From contig CAIXFN010000081.1 of the NCBI GenBank assembly GCA_903918755.1, forward strand, positions 124,001 to 188,000: a stretch of DNA of 64,000 bases, in the 5' to 3' direction. Both the position numbers and the translations under genes were made by a program. Each line of letters opens with the position of its first letter. Within the stretch, counting starts at the first letter, position 1. The DNA is from an uncultured Pedosphaera sp. (GTDB lineage: Bacteria; Verrucomicrobiota; Verrucomicrobiia; Limisphaerales; Pedosphaeraceae). Below, in pieces: positions 20,185 to 28,855 of the stretch. The notes beneath the pieces are model-generated. The model was not told the DNA's origin. It made no database searches and saw only the letters and a program-made list of their open reading frames with translations.

Positions 20185-20937
20185 ATGAACCCATCCGAAC
20201 CGCATTCCCACCCGCATCACCACGGCGACGGCCATGACCACGGCCACACCCATGAACACCTGGATCATCCCGGCCATTTCCATGACCGCGAGCAACCCCT
20301 CAGCCGGGATTTTCATCAACGGGCCTTTACCGTCGGGGTCGGCGGCCCCGTAGGCAGCGGCAAGACCGCCCTGATGCTCGCCCTCTGCCGGAAACTCCGG
20401 GACCGCCTGAACATCGCCGCCGTGACCAATGACATCTTTACCAAGGAAGACGGCGAATTTCTCATTCGCCACGACGCGCTTCCCGCCGAACGCATCCGGG
20501 CGGTCGAAACCGGCGGCTGTCCGCACGCCGCCATCCGGGAGGATATCTCCGCCAACCTGCTCGCCCTGGAAGATCTCCAGCACCATTTCACTCCCGAATT
20601 GATGCTCCTGGAATCCGGCGGCGACAACCTGGCCGCCCATTTCAGCCGCGAACTGGCCGATTACACGATTTACGTCATCGACGTGGCCGGCGGCGACAAA
20701 ATCCCCCGCAAAGGCGGTCCCGGCATCACGCAATCCGATCTGCTCGTGATCAATAAAACCGACCTCGCCGCCGCCGTGGGCGCCGATTTGGCCGTGATGG
20801 AACGCGATGCCAAATTGATGCGCGGCGATGGCCCGTTCGTCTTTTCCCAGGTCCGTTACAATCAGGGAGTGGATGCCATCATTTCCCATGTCATCCACGC
20901 CTGGCAACACGCCACCGCGGTCGCCCATCATCACTGA
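20185..20937 (+). CDS. ureG: Urease accessory GTPase UreG with histidine-rich N-terminus
   Basis: The 250-residue protein has the P-loop [13 protein letters not shown] (51-63), the nickel-binding Cys-Pro-His motif ([11 protein letters not shown]), [30 protein letters not shown] and the guanine-binding INKTDLA. The first 33 residues carry 13 histidines in HxH and HHH arrangements, and the C-terminus ends AHHH. GTP-bound UreG dimers donate nickel to apo-urease through UreFD. Because no ureE is present in the window, the His tail may store or collect nickel; this is inference. It is the last recognisable gene of the operon. Confidence 0.96.
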   Translation: MNPSEPHSHPHHHGDGHDHGHTHEHLDHPGHFHDREQPLSRDFHQRAFTVGVGGPVGSGKTALMLALCRKLRDRLNIAAVTNDIFTKEDGEFLIRHDALPAERIRAVETGGCPHAAIREDISANLLALEDLQHHFTPELMLLESGGDNLAAHFSRELADYTIYVIDVAGGDKIPRKGGPGITQSDLLVINKTDLAAAVGADLAVMERDAKLMRGDGPFVFSQVRYNQGVDAIISHVIHAWQHATAVAHHH

Positions 20938-20980
20938 CGGGCGGTTGCTGCCGCCGCAGTCGTAAACCCCGCGGCATCCG

Positions 20981-21009
20981 GCAATTAAGGAGTGAAACTC
21001 CTAAATTGC
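20981..21009. other. Inverted repeat between ureG and the ECF operon
   Basis: Arms GCAATTAAGGAGT (20981-20993) and ACTCCTAAATTGC (20997-21009) pair with one mismatch around GAA. There is no T run on either side, so this is not a standard intrinsic terminator. It may end the urease transcript or act as an operator or leader element for the ECF operon starting at 21131. Confidence 0.5.
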
Positions 21010-21130
21010 GTGCTTCTGCATTGTGCCGTCCTGGCGCGAGGTGGCCGGCGATGAATGCCGATTGTCCTCGGGAAAGAATTCGCATTTTCCATTGAACCTT
21101 TTCTCGCCGCGCGCCTTCCACTGGGTATAG

Positions 21131-21685
21131 ATGCTGTCCGTGCCTGAATGCGAACAACTGCCGGTGTCCGAAGCCCGGTCCGGTGATCCGGACGCCTGGG
21201 ACACCCTGTTCCGCCGTTATCAACTGCCGCTTTATGTGTATGCCTGTGAACTCGTCCATGACCAACAAGCCAGCCTGGACATTGTGCAGGAAACGTTCAT
21301 CGCCGCCTCCCGCCACCTCGGCACTCTCCGCGAGGACGCGAAGTTCGGTTCCTGGTTGTTTGGCATCGCCCATCAGAAATGCGGACACCATTGGCGCAAA
21401 CGGGGTCGTGAACAGGAATTCGCTTCCGGGCAGGCGGCGGAACCGGAGGAATTTGAACCGGCCCCCAGCGAATACCTTATCCGTCGCGAACAGGAGGAGG
21501 AATTTATGAAACAGGTGGCCCGGCTCCCCCTGCCCCAGCGCTCGGTGCTGCTGCTGCACTTCATCGAGGAATTTCCGCTCGCGGAAATCGCCGCCATCAC
21601 GGGCGCCCAACTCGGCACCGTCAAATCCCGATTGCATTACGCCAAGCAAGCTCTCCGCGAACTCCTCACCGAAAGGATCCCATGA
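21131..21685 (+). CDS. ECF-type RNA polymerase sigma factor (cassette 1)
   Basis: The 184-residue protein has region 2 (DTLFRRYQLPLYVYACELVHDQQASLDIVQETFIAASRH) and region 4 (LPLPQRSVLLLHFIEEFPLAEIAAITGAQLGTVKSRLHYAKQALREL) of extracytoplasmic-function sigma factors, with no regions 1 or 3. It should redirect RNA polymerase to a small regulon, often its own operon. Its TGA overlaps the ATG of the next gene (ATGA at 21682), so translation is coupled. The following gene is not a recognisable zinc-type anti-sigma factor. A parallel arrangement occurs at 36402-39410. Confidence 0.92.
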   Translation: MLSVPECEQLPVSEARSGDPDAWDTLFRRYQLPLYVYACELVHDQQASLDIVQETFIAASRHLGTLREDAKFGSWLFGIAHQKCGHHWRKRGREQEFASGQAAEPEEFEPAPSEYLIRREQEEEFMKQVARLPLPQRSVLLLHFIEEFPLAEIAAITGAQLGTVKSRLHYAKQALRELLTERIP

Positions 21686-22086
21686 AATCCCCCCGTGAAA
21701 TCTTGCTCGAACGTCATCGCTCCGCCGTCCCGGCGCTCGACGAAATCCGACGATTGGTGACCGCCCCGGACGCCGTCATCCCAAAATCGCGGACCAGCCT
21801 GCTGACCACGCTCTGGCAGGAACTGTTCGTTTGCGTTCGGCCTGTTTGGGCGGGCCTGGCCGGGATCTGGGTGGTGATAGTTTGGTTGAACCTCCCCGTT
21901 ACGGAGGCGCCGCTCCGCCCGATCGCCACGCTTCCGTCGCTCGCGACCCCCGACTCCCGGATCGCCCTCCGGGAGCAGCGACAACTTTTCTCGCAACTTC
22001 TTGAGCTTAGCCCGGTCTCACTAAGTGAGCCGGTCTGGCATTCCGGCCCGCGCGGTGCCACCGGCGCCACCTGGGCCACGGGCTGA
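21682..22086 (+). CDS. Single-pass membrane protein paired with ECF sigma factor (cassette 1)
   Basis: The 134-residue protein has a cytoplasmic-looking N-terminus (1-50), one membrane segment near VRPVWAGLAGIWVVIVWLN (52-70) and a short outer part with LREQRQLFSQLLEL (96-109). It shares P..WAGLA.(I/T)WV.I..LN and LREQ(R/Q)Q with the 142-residue protein at 38466-38894, which is likewise downstream of an ECF gene. It may be the anti-sigma partner, but the HxxxCxxC zinc motif of classical anti-sigma factors is absent. The role is inferred from position. Confidence 0.7.
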   Translation: MKSPREILLERHRSAVPALDEIRRLVTAPDAVIPKSRTSLLTTLWQELFVCVRPVWAGLAGIWVVIVWLNLPVTEAPLRPIATLPSLATPDSRIALREQRQLFSQLLELSPVSLSEPVWHSGPRGATGATWATG

Positions 22087-22101
22087 ACCTAAACCATTTA
22101 T

Positions 22102-23631
22102 ATGACAAAATCCGACTCCGCACCCTCGCTCCGCTGGCGCCTGCTCCGCTGGGGCTTTATCGGCCTCGCCATCCTCATCACCCTGCTTGCCCTGACCTGG
22201 GGGGAGGAAAACACCCGCGGCCGTCACCAGTGGGAAGGCTACCAGCGCCGGTTGCTGGCCGCCGGGGAAAAACTGGATCTCGCCTCCTTCGTCCCGCCGC
22301 CGGTGCCGGATGAGCAAAATTTCGCGATGACCCCATTTCTGGCGCCGTTGTTCGACTTCCGACCGGACCGGCAGCCGGGGGAATCCGCGTGGCGCGACAC
22401 GAACGCCCTGAACCGGGCCAACAGTTTTGCCCGCGTGCTGGGAAGTCCCAAGAGCAACGGCGAGGGGCGCGATAACCGGCGTATGGTTGACCTGATCAGC
22501 CGTTCGGCCGCGATGGCGGAAGCAGCCAAACGCGAGGGCGCCCCGCCTCCGGACCGGGCCGCCGCCGCCCGGCAGATCATCGCGGATCTGCAGTCGAGCC
22601 AGCCGGTAATCGACGAAATCCGCGCCGCCGCCCAGCGCCCGTATGCCCGCTTTAACATCCGTTACGGTGATGGGCCCGCCACCTTGCTGCCGCACTTGGC
22701 CGTCATGAAGGGCCTCGCCAACCTCTTGCATCTCCGTGCCCTGGCGGAACTGGAACTCGGCCAATCCGATGCCGCTATCGCCGATCTCGCGTTGGTGCGG
22801 AGGACGGCCGACGCCATCCAAAACGAGCCTTTTTTGATCTCCGGCCTGGTCCGCCTGGCCATCATCCAATTGGAACTTCAGCCCATCTGGGAGGGTCTGG
22901 CCCAACATCGCTGGTCGGACGCGCAACTAGCCACTTTGCAAACCAACCTGGGCCGGATCGATCTGCTGGCGGATTATGCCCACGGGATGCGGGGAGAACG
23001 CGCCGGGTGCAATGAAATGCTGACCAAAATGCGCACCCACAAAGGGAATGAAATCGATCCCGCCACCGGATTCGACAATCCCGCTTACTACGCCCTCCCC
23101 GGGGGATGGCTCTATCAAAACCAGCTCGTCATCAACCGGATGCACCAGGACGTGATCCTGGCGGGAGTCGATCCCGTCGCTCAACGCGTTGACCCAGCGC
23201 TTTACACCGATGATTCCGCCCTGACCCGGGAACTGAACTCCGGTTTCATGCCTTACAAAATTCTCGCCCGCTTGCTCCTGCCGGCCGTCAGCAAGTCCGC
23301 GCTCAAATACGCCTATGGCCAGACCGGGGTAAACGAGGCTATCGTGGCCTGCGCCCTGGAGCGTTACCGCCTCGCGCATGGCGAGTTCCCGGAAAAATTG
23401 GACGCGCTCACTCCCACCCTGGTGGCGCGACTCCCGCATGACCTCATCGAGGGCGAGCCCTTGAAATACCGCCGCCTCGCCCCCGACCATTTCCTGGTGT
23501 ACTCGATCGGTTGGAACGAAAAGGACGACGGCGGCGTTCCCGGAGACATCAAGAAAAGCACCAGCAACACCCAACACCCCGACACCACCACCGGTGATTG
23601 GGTCTGGGACAGCGCGGCGGTAGCGAAGTAA
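22102..23631 (+). CDS. Membrane-anchored hypothetical protein of the ECF cassette (cassette 1)
   Basis: The 509-residue protein has one N-terminal membrane segment (16-33) and a large, helix-rich, presumably extracytoplasmic part. Blocks shared with the 679-residue protein at 36402-38441 are PVPDEQNFAMTPFLAPLFDF (67-86), LLPHLAV with ALAELELGQSDAAIADL, LQPIWEGLAQHRWSDAQL, and near the end YSIGWNEKDDGG with GDWVWDSA. The ELELGQSDAAIADL stretch is TPR-like. The function is unknown. It starts 15 bases after the small membrane protein and closes the operon. Confidence 0.7.
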   Translation: MTKSDSAPSLRWRLLRWGFIGLAILITLLALTWGEENTRGRHQWEGYQRRLLAAGEKLDLASFVPPPVPDEQNFAMTPFLAPLFDFRPDRQPGESAWRDTNALNRANSFARVLGSPKSNGEGRDNRRMVDLISRSAAMAEAAKREGAPPPDRAAAARQIIADLQSSQPVIDEIRAAAQRPYARFNIRYGDGPATLLPHLAVMKGLANLLHLRALAELELGQSDAAIADLALVRRTADAIQNEPFLISGLVRLAIIQLELQPIWEGLAQHRWSDAQLATLQTNLGRIDLLADYAHGMRGERAGCNEMLTKMRTHKGNEIDPATGFDNPAYYALPGGWLYQNQLVINRMHQDVILAGVDPVAQRVDPALYTDDSALTRELNSGFMPYKILARLLLPAVSKSALKYAYGQTGVNEAIVACALERYRLAHGEFPEKLDALTPTLVARLPHDLIEGEPLKYRRLAPDHFLVYSIGWNEKDDGGVPGDIKKSTSNTQHPDTTTGDWVWDSAAVAK

Positions 23632-23729
23632 GTTCGCTGGCGGTGGCGGCTGATTGGCCTCCCAAGTTTCGACTTCTCCCGCCTTCCGCCAGTTGCTAAG
23701 GTGCCAAAGTCCTTAATCCAATCGCCGCC

Positions 23730-25430
23730 ATGAAACGTACCATTTTTCCCCGCACAAAAAGGTGCCTCCAAATCCTGCCCCTTGCCGCCTGCCTTTGTCT
23801 CGCCTCGGCCGCCTCGGCTGCCGGCCCCGATGATACGGAGATCAAGACGGTGCTAAAGGAACGCATTGATACCGCCAAACAAGGAGTCGGCATTGTCGTC
23901 GGCATCGTGGATGAACACGGCAGCCGCGTGATCAGCTATGGCAAATTTCAAAAGGGCGGCGAACGGAATGTGGACGGCGACACCCTCTTTGAAATCGGTT
24001 CCGCCACCAAAGTATTCACCTCGCTCCTTCTGGCGGACATGGTGGGACGGCACCAGTCACAATTGGATGATCCCATTTCCGAATATCTGCCCGCCTCGGT
24101 CAAAATGCCGACGCGCGGCGGAAAGGATATCACCCTGCTGGATCTGGCCACCCATTCCTCGGGCCTGCCGCGGTTGCCGGACAATCTGTCGCCGGCCCAC
24201 GCGGACAACCCGTATGCCGACTATACCGTGGCGCAGCTCTACGAATTCCTCTCCGGTTACAAACTGACCCGCGACATCGGGACCGAATACGAATACTCGA
24301 ATCTCGGCGCGGGACTGCTGGGCCACGCGCTCGCCCTGCGGGCTGGCACTAATTACGAGAGCCTGGTCCGCCAGCGGATCACCCAACCGCTGGGGATGGA
24401 CGCCACCGCCATCACCCTCTCGCCCGCCCTCAAACAGCGCCTCGCCAGTGGACATGGTCCCGGCGGCGTGGCCGTGGCGAATTGGGACATCCCCACCCTC
24501 GCCGGCGCCGGGGCGTTGCGCTCCTCGGCAAATGATTTGTTGAAATTCATCAGTGCCAATATCGGTCTGACGCCCTCCCACTTGTTTCCGGCCATGAAAC
24601 TCCAGCACCAACCTCGGCGCGGCGCTGGAGCCGCCTCCGTCCGCATCGGCCTGGGCTGGCACATCACCACCAAATATGGCACCGACCTCGTGTGGCACAA
24701 TGGCGGCACGGGCGGCTACCATTCCTTCATGGGCTTCGATCCCAAAAAGAAAATCGGGGTGGTCGTGCTCGCGAATTCCGCCTACGGCATCGATGACATC
24801 GGCCTGCACGTCCTCGAGCCGCAATACTCCCTGGCCAAATTCAATCCCGCCACCAATCACACCGCGACCAAGGTGTCCGCGACTACTTTGACTACTTATG
24901 GCGGCCGCTATGAGTTGGCTCCGAGTGTCTTTTTTAATATCCGTACCAAGGGCGATCACCTGGAAGCCCAACTGACCGGCCAACCCTACGTGGATATCTA
25001 TCCGGAAACGGAAACGAAGTTCTTCTACACGGTCGTGGACGCCCAGATCACTTTCCAAAAGGACTCCTCCGGCAAAGTCACGGCCCTGGTTTTGCATCAG
25101 AACCAGATCGATCAGAAGGCGGTCAAAATCTCGGACACCGTGCCGCCGGAGCCCACCGTCGCCAAGGTGGATCCCAAGATTTACGATCGCTACGCCGGTC
25201 GTTATGAACTCGCCCCCGGCGTCATCTTCACCGTCAAGCGCCAGGCGGACCACCTGATGGTGCAACTCACCGGCCAGACCTTCCTGGAAGTATTCCCCAA
25301 ATCGGAAACCGAGTTTTTCTATAAAGTAGTGGACGCCAAAATCACCTTCGCGAAAAACGCGACCGGCGCCGTCACCTCGCTCACCTTGCACCAGAACGGC
25401 CTCGACCAACTTGCCCGCCGACTGCCGTAA
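23730..25430 (+). CDS. Secreted serine hydrolase (class C beta-lactamase fold) with two C-terminal repeats
   Basis: A signal peptide (MKRTIFPRTKRCLQILPLAACLCLASAASA) precedes a penicillin-binding-type serine hydrolase domain with SxxK (Ser91-Ala-Thr-Lys94), YxN (Tyr189-Ser-Asn191) and an HxG-like WHNGGTGGY. The last about 155 residues hold two tandem copies of a DUF3471-like beta domain, each beginning GRYELAP and containing a DHL..QLTGQ segment and VVDA(Q/K)ITF. Members act as esterases, D-aminopeptidases or peptidoglycan-related hydrolases; the substrate here is unknown. The gene converges on the Gfo/Idh gene at 25458. Confidence 0.88.
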   Translation: MKRTIFPRTKRCLQILPLAACLCLASAASAAGPDDTEIKTVLKERIDTAKQGVGIVVGIVDEHGSRVISYGKFQKGGERNVDGDTLFEIGSATKVFTSLLLADMVGRHQSQLDDPISEYLPASVKMPTRGGKDITLLDLATHSSGLPRLPDNLSPAHADNPYADYTVAQLYEFLSGYKLTRDIGTEYEYSNLGAGLLGHALALRAGTNYESLVRQRITQPLGMDATAITLSPALKQRLASGHGPGGVAVANWDIPTLAGAGALRSSANDLLKFISANIGLTPSHLFPAMKLQHQPRRGAGAASVRIGLGWHITTKYGTDLVWHNGGTGGYHSFMGFDPKKKIGVVVLANSAYGIDDIGLHVLEPQYSLAKFNPATNHTATKVSATTLTTYGGRYELAPSVFFNIRTKGDHLEAQLTGQPYVDIYPETETKFFYTVVDAQITFQKDSSGKVTALVLHQNQIDQKAVKISDTVPPEPTVAKVDPKIYDRYAGRYELAPGVIFTVKRQADHLMVQLTGQTFLEVFPKSETEFFYKVVDAKITFAKNATGAVTSLTLHQNGLDQLARRLP

Positions 25431-25457
25431 AATCCCGCACCACCCGTCCTCGCCCGT

Positions 25458-26579
25458 TCAGCGCGGGGCGAACGGCGCCACCGCCACCAACCGGCTTTCC
25501 GTGCGCGCGGATTCCAGGCACGCTTCCAGCACGGTTTGGGTTTGCAGCGCCCACCGTGGCCAATCCTCATTCAGCTTGCCCGACCGCACCTGCTCCGCGA
25601 AAGCGCGGAAGAGCTTGGTCTCCTGCGCCGTGGCGTGGCTGTTGCTATATTCGGGCACGGACCAGCGGCGCAAATGCGGTTCCATGCTGTAATCGCAATC
25701 CGTCACGCGGAACACCGGGTTCCGGGTTTCCAACGTGGCTTCATTCCCATAAAACGGCAGGACGAAGTCATCCATTTGCAATTGGCCCAGCGTGCCGTTG
25801 ATTGTGGCATTCTGTTGCAACTCGGTCCGGAACGAACAATAGAAGCCGGCCGATACTCCGTGAGCAAAAAGCAATTCGCCCGAAAATTCCGTCGGCACCG
25901 GGCAATCACCGGCGGCTGGAATCGTGGCCGCCAGCATCCGGCCCGTCACCGCCAGCGGCGTCTGCCACTGCATCGCCCACAAAGCCAGCCGCACGCAGTA
26001 CCATCCCAGATCCCCGACACATCCCAAAGGTTCGAGCGCTCCCTGCGCCCGGATATTGCTGGTGAAAAACTCCGGGGGCGCATTGAAGCTAAACGCCGTC
26101 TGGATCCGGCGGATCTCACCCATCGTCCGCCCGTCATCCAGGAGCGTCCGGGCCAACGGCAGCCGGGCGCTGTGCATGAACATCACCCCATCCAAAAATT
26201 GCACCCGGTGCTCCTGGCAGGCCGCGACCATTTCGGAGAGATCCGCCGCGTCGATGGCACACGGCTTTTCACAGACTATGTGCTTGCCCGCCTGCGCGGC
26301 CCGGATCACCCATTCCTTGCGAATACCGGTCGGCAGCGGAATGTAGAGCCCGTCGATCGCCGGATCGGCAATAAGTTCTTCGTAACTGCCCACGGCGCGC
26401 GGAATGACCTTGAAGGGGACTGCCGCCTGGCACTCCGCGATGAACTGCCGGCTGCGCTCCCCACTCCGGCTGGCCACCGCGGCGACAATGCCGTTGCCCG
26501 TGTGCCGGATGGCCTGCCAGTTCTTCCTCGCAATCTGTGCCGTGCCCAGAATTCCCCATCGAAACTGTGTCGTGTTCAT
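25458..26579 (-). CDS. Gfo/Idh/MocA family oxidoreductase
   Basis: The 373-residue protein begins FRWGILGTAQIARKNWQAI, an NAD(P)-binding Rossmann start, and contains the EKP motif HIVCEKPCAIDAADLSEMV used in sugar dehydrogenases of this family. The C-terminal domain (VMFMHSARLPLARTLLDDG, then GALEPLGCVGDLGWYCVRLAL) fits the alpha/beta substrate domain. No signal peptide is present, so it is cytosolic, unlike the Tat-exported homologue at 55817. It probably oxidises or reduces a sugar or inositol derivative; the substrate is unknown. Confidence 0.9.
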   Translation of the reverse strand: MNTTQFRWGILGTAQIARKNWQAIRHTGNGIVAAVASRSGERSRQFIAECQAAVPFKVIPRAVGSYEELIADPAIDGLYIPLPTGIRKEWVIRAAQAGKHIVCEKPCAIDAADLSEMVAACQEHRVQFLDGVMFMHSARLPLARTLLDDGRTMGEIRRIQTAFSFNAPPEFFTSNIRAQGALEPLGCVGDLGWYCVRLALWAMQWQTPLAVTGRMLAATIPAAGDCPVPTEFSGELLFAHGVSAGFYCSFRTELQQNATINGTLGQLQMDDFVLPFYGNEATLETRNPVFRVTDCDYSMEPHLRRWSVPEYSNSHATAQETKLFRAFAEQVRSGKLNEDWPRWALQTQTVLEACLESARTESRLVAVAPFAPR

Positions 26580-27025
26580 AAGTCGTCCCTTTCCCGATCA
26601 TCCAATTCGAAGGCCGGGAGTACGGACCCAATCATAGATGAATGGCGCGACGGCTCAAATGAAATGCCAACGAACGAAGTGGTTGGTTGGGACAAAACGG
26701 AGGTAGATCAGAGAAAAATTTTCCCACAAAGTGGGGTCGGGACAAACAAGAGCGCGGAGGTGATTTCCCCGTTTGCGGCATGATTTAGTGAACCGCTCGG
26801 GAACGCCCCCGCGCCTATTTCCGACTTACCGCTTTCTCCTGGTGGAGAGATTCCACCAACACGGAACCCTCGGAACGTGGTAAAAGGCTAACTCGAAACC
26901 CGCCAAAAGAGCAAGCTATAAATTGCCGGAATCCCAACTTTTCCTGCTCGCATTCAACCGCCCCGACAGGCACCGTGGGTTTCCATGAATCACGGATTAC
27001 GTCATTCAAATTAGTGGAACAAAAG
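26580..27025. other. Non-coding interval between Gfo/Idh gene and UreF-like gene
   Basis: This 446-base stretch is less GC-rich than its neighbours and contains no convincing gene. A minus-strand frame of 64 codons (26815-27009) is open but lacks family features. The interval separates divergently transcribed genes, so it must hold promoters in both directions. No clear operator or hairpin was found. Confidence 0.5.
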
Positions 27026-27664
27026 ATGCCGGCAACCCTTCATCGCCCGCGTGTGGCCGCCCTCGAAATGCTCGGCGACCTGCATCCGCTCGTCGCCCAA
27101 CTCGGCGCGGTGGAAGGCCTGGTCACCCTGCAGGGCGCGACGGAATCCTTGCAAGTGCGCCAGATCAACGATCGTGCCGCCTTGCGTGATTTCCTCCGGG
27201 AGTATCGCGACCGCATTCTCTGCCCCCTGGAATTGCCCGCCATCCGCCAGGCCTACGACCATGCCGGCCGGAACGAGGTACGCGAGTTGATCGCCCGGGA
27301 CCGCGAATTGTCCGCCACGCCCCTCCTGCAAAACTTCGCCGCCGCCAGCCGTCGCGTGGGCGCCAGCCAGTTGCAGCAACTTCGTCCCTTGCGCGACCAA
27401 CGCGTCGTCCAACGGTATCTGGCTGCCATTGAAAAGGGCGAGGCCCACGGTTGGCACACGCTGATTTACGGGCTTACCCTCTCGATCTATTCGCTCCCGC
27501 TGCGCCAGGGACTTTACGGTTACGCGCACCAATCGATCGAGGGATTCCTCCAGGCTGCGGCTCGCGGGTTGAAACTCTCCGGCGCGGAAACGCAGGACCT
27601 CTTTGATGAACATACCGGCGGACTCCCCGCCACGGTGGAACAATTGCTCCGGCCCGTGGGTTGA
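27026..27664 (+). CDS. Divergent UreF-like helical protein (function uncertain)
   Basis: The 212-residue, all-helical product follows the UreF outline although it lacks the hallmark LPTGGFAHS near the N-terminus. HGWHTLIYGLTLSIYSLPLRQGLYGYAHQSIEGFLQAAARGLKLSGAETQDLF can be laid against [15 protein letters not shown]...[18 protein letters not shown] of the UreF at 19464. ATPLLQNFAAASRRVGASQL matches the middle region. It is about 7 kb from the urease operon, next to an ABC exporter operon transcribed towards it. ATG 27026 is chosen; a GTG at 26975 would add 17 residues. It could be an unrelated helical protein. Confidence 0.5.
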   Translation: MPATLHRPRVAALEMLGDLHPLVAQLGAVEGLVTLQGATESLQVRQINDRAALRDFLREYRDRILCPLELPAIRQAYDHAGRNEVRELIARDRELSATPLLQNFAAASRRVGASQLQQLRPLRDQRVVQRYLAAIEKGEAHGWHTLIYGLTLSIYSLPLRQGLYGYAHQSIEGFLQAAARGLKLSGAETQDLFDEHTGGLPATVEQLLRPVG

Positions 27665-27687
27665 CCGGCAACGGTCCTGACCCGGGA

Positions 27688-28851
27688 CTACTTCTGCATC
27701 TCGGTAGTGTGATGGTACTCCCGGTAGTTGAACAGGAACACCGCCACCCCGAGGAACACCACCGCCGCACAGATCACCGCCACCACGGAAAACGGCACCC
27801 CGCGCATCGGCCAGTCGTAAACCGCCTGCAAGGCATCGTTCCTGCCCAGCAGGCTTTTCAAATGCCGCATCATGGACAGCGTGTTCAAGTTGGTGGGAAT
27901 ACGGCCGATTCCCAATTCCACCACCAGACCATAGACCAGGGACACCGCCATGTAGCGTTGCGTGACCTGGCCCAGCAAAATTCCCAACGCGCTCCAGACG
28001 AGCACCGCGAGCAGTTGGGTGCCCAGGAACAGCGGCAATAATAGTCCCAAGGCGGGGACTTCCTTGCCCGCCCCGGCGACGAACAGCAGAATCGTCTCCC
28101 CCAGCAGCAGCAATTGGAGCCACGTCATTTCCGCGAGAAACTTGCACACGAGCAACTGGGCCCGCGTGAGCGGCCGGGTCGTGAGGAAACTCAACGTGTC
28201 GGCCTGCAACTCGTCCCGGATCAACGCCCCACAACCACGCACACAGACGAGGGGCACAATCATGAAGAAGTAGAAATCCACCAGCCACCGGTAAAACGGC
28301 TCCGGCCGGCTCCACATCGCCACCGCCACCGGCCGGGTCTCCTGCATCAATCGGCGACCGTCCCACGATTTGAACACCTTGAATTGTCGCTCGTCCAGCA
28401 CCGCCCGGGCGCGCTCCAGCAGGCGCTCATGCGCGCCCTTGGCCTCCGCCACCCGCTGCTCCTCCTGCTCCGCGGCGGAGCGCTTTTCATCGCGCGCGGC
28501 ATCGGCCCGGGCGTATTCTTCCCGGTAAATCTGCAGCAGCTTCTCCGCCTGTTCTGGCGTGAGGGTCAGTTCGGTCCGCTCCATCCGCCGCGCCAGATCC
28601 CCCAACTGCTGCGGTGGTGGGCCGATCCAGAAGTACCGCTTCTTCCATTCCTGGTGGCTCTTCACAGAAAAGAAAATCAATACCGGCAGGATCATCAACA
28701 GGAGCAGCCGCGCCGGCAGCCGTTTCCACGTCATCTGGGCGCGCCACGTAAACAACCAGACGCCCCGCAAACCGCCCAGGAAGGAAGGGCGGAATTCGAG
28801 GGTCTTTTCGCCGGGCGCGGGCGGGGCGGGAATGGGGGGTGATCCGGTCAT
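27688..28851 (-). CDS. ABC-2 type transporter permease with helical insertion
   Basis: The 387-residue protein has one membrane segment near residues 45-62, a charged, coiled-coil-like insertion (about 65-165) and then five or so membrane segments ending VAVFLFNYREYHHTTEMQK. This is the ABC-2 permease layout with an extracytoplasmic loop after the first segment. The loop contains LTLTPEQAEKLLQIYREEY and a later VLDERQFKVF, resembling the LTxxQ motifs of CpxP/Spy-type proteins. It pairs with the ATPase encoded four bases upstream. Cargo is unknown. Confidence 0.82.
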   Translation of the reverse strand: MTGSPPIPAPPAPGEKTLEFRPSFLGGLRGVWLFTWRAQMTWKRLPARLLLLMILPVLIFFSVKSHQEWKKRYFWIGPPPQQLGDLARRMERTELTLTPEQAEKLLQIYREEYARADAARDEKRSAAEQEEQRVAEAKGAHERLLERARAVLDERQFKVFKSWDGRRLMQETRPVAVAMWSRPEPFYRWLVDFYFFMIVPLVCVRGCGALIRDELQADTLSFLTTRPLTRAQLLVCKFLAEMTWLQLLLLGETILLFVAGAGKEVPALGLLLPLFLGTQLLAVLVWSALGILLGQVTQRYMAVSLVYGLVVELGIGRIPTNLNTLSMMRHLKSLLGRNDALQAVYDWPMRGVPFSVVAVICAAVVFLGVAVFLFNYREYHHTTEMQK

Positions 28852-28855
28852 GGCG

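Noticed and set aside
26815-27009. Minus-strand frame of 64 codons in the 26.6-27.0 kb gap
   Set aside because: It ends GGFRVSLLPRSEG, faintly like the end of a formylglycine-generating-enzyme domain. It is too short, without a ribosome site and in AT-richer DNA; kept as non-coding.
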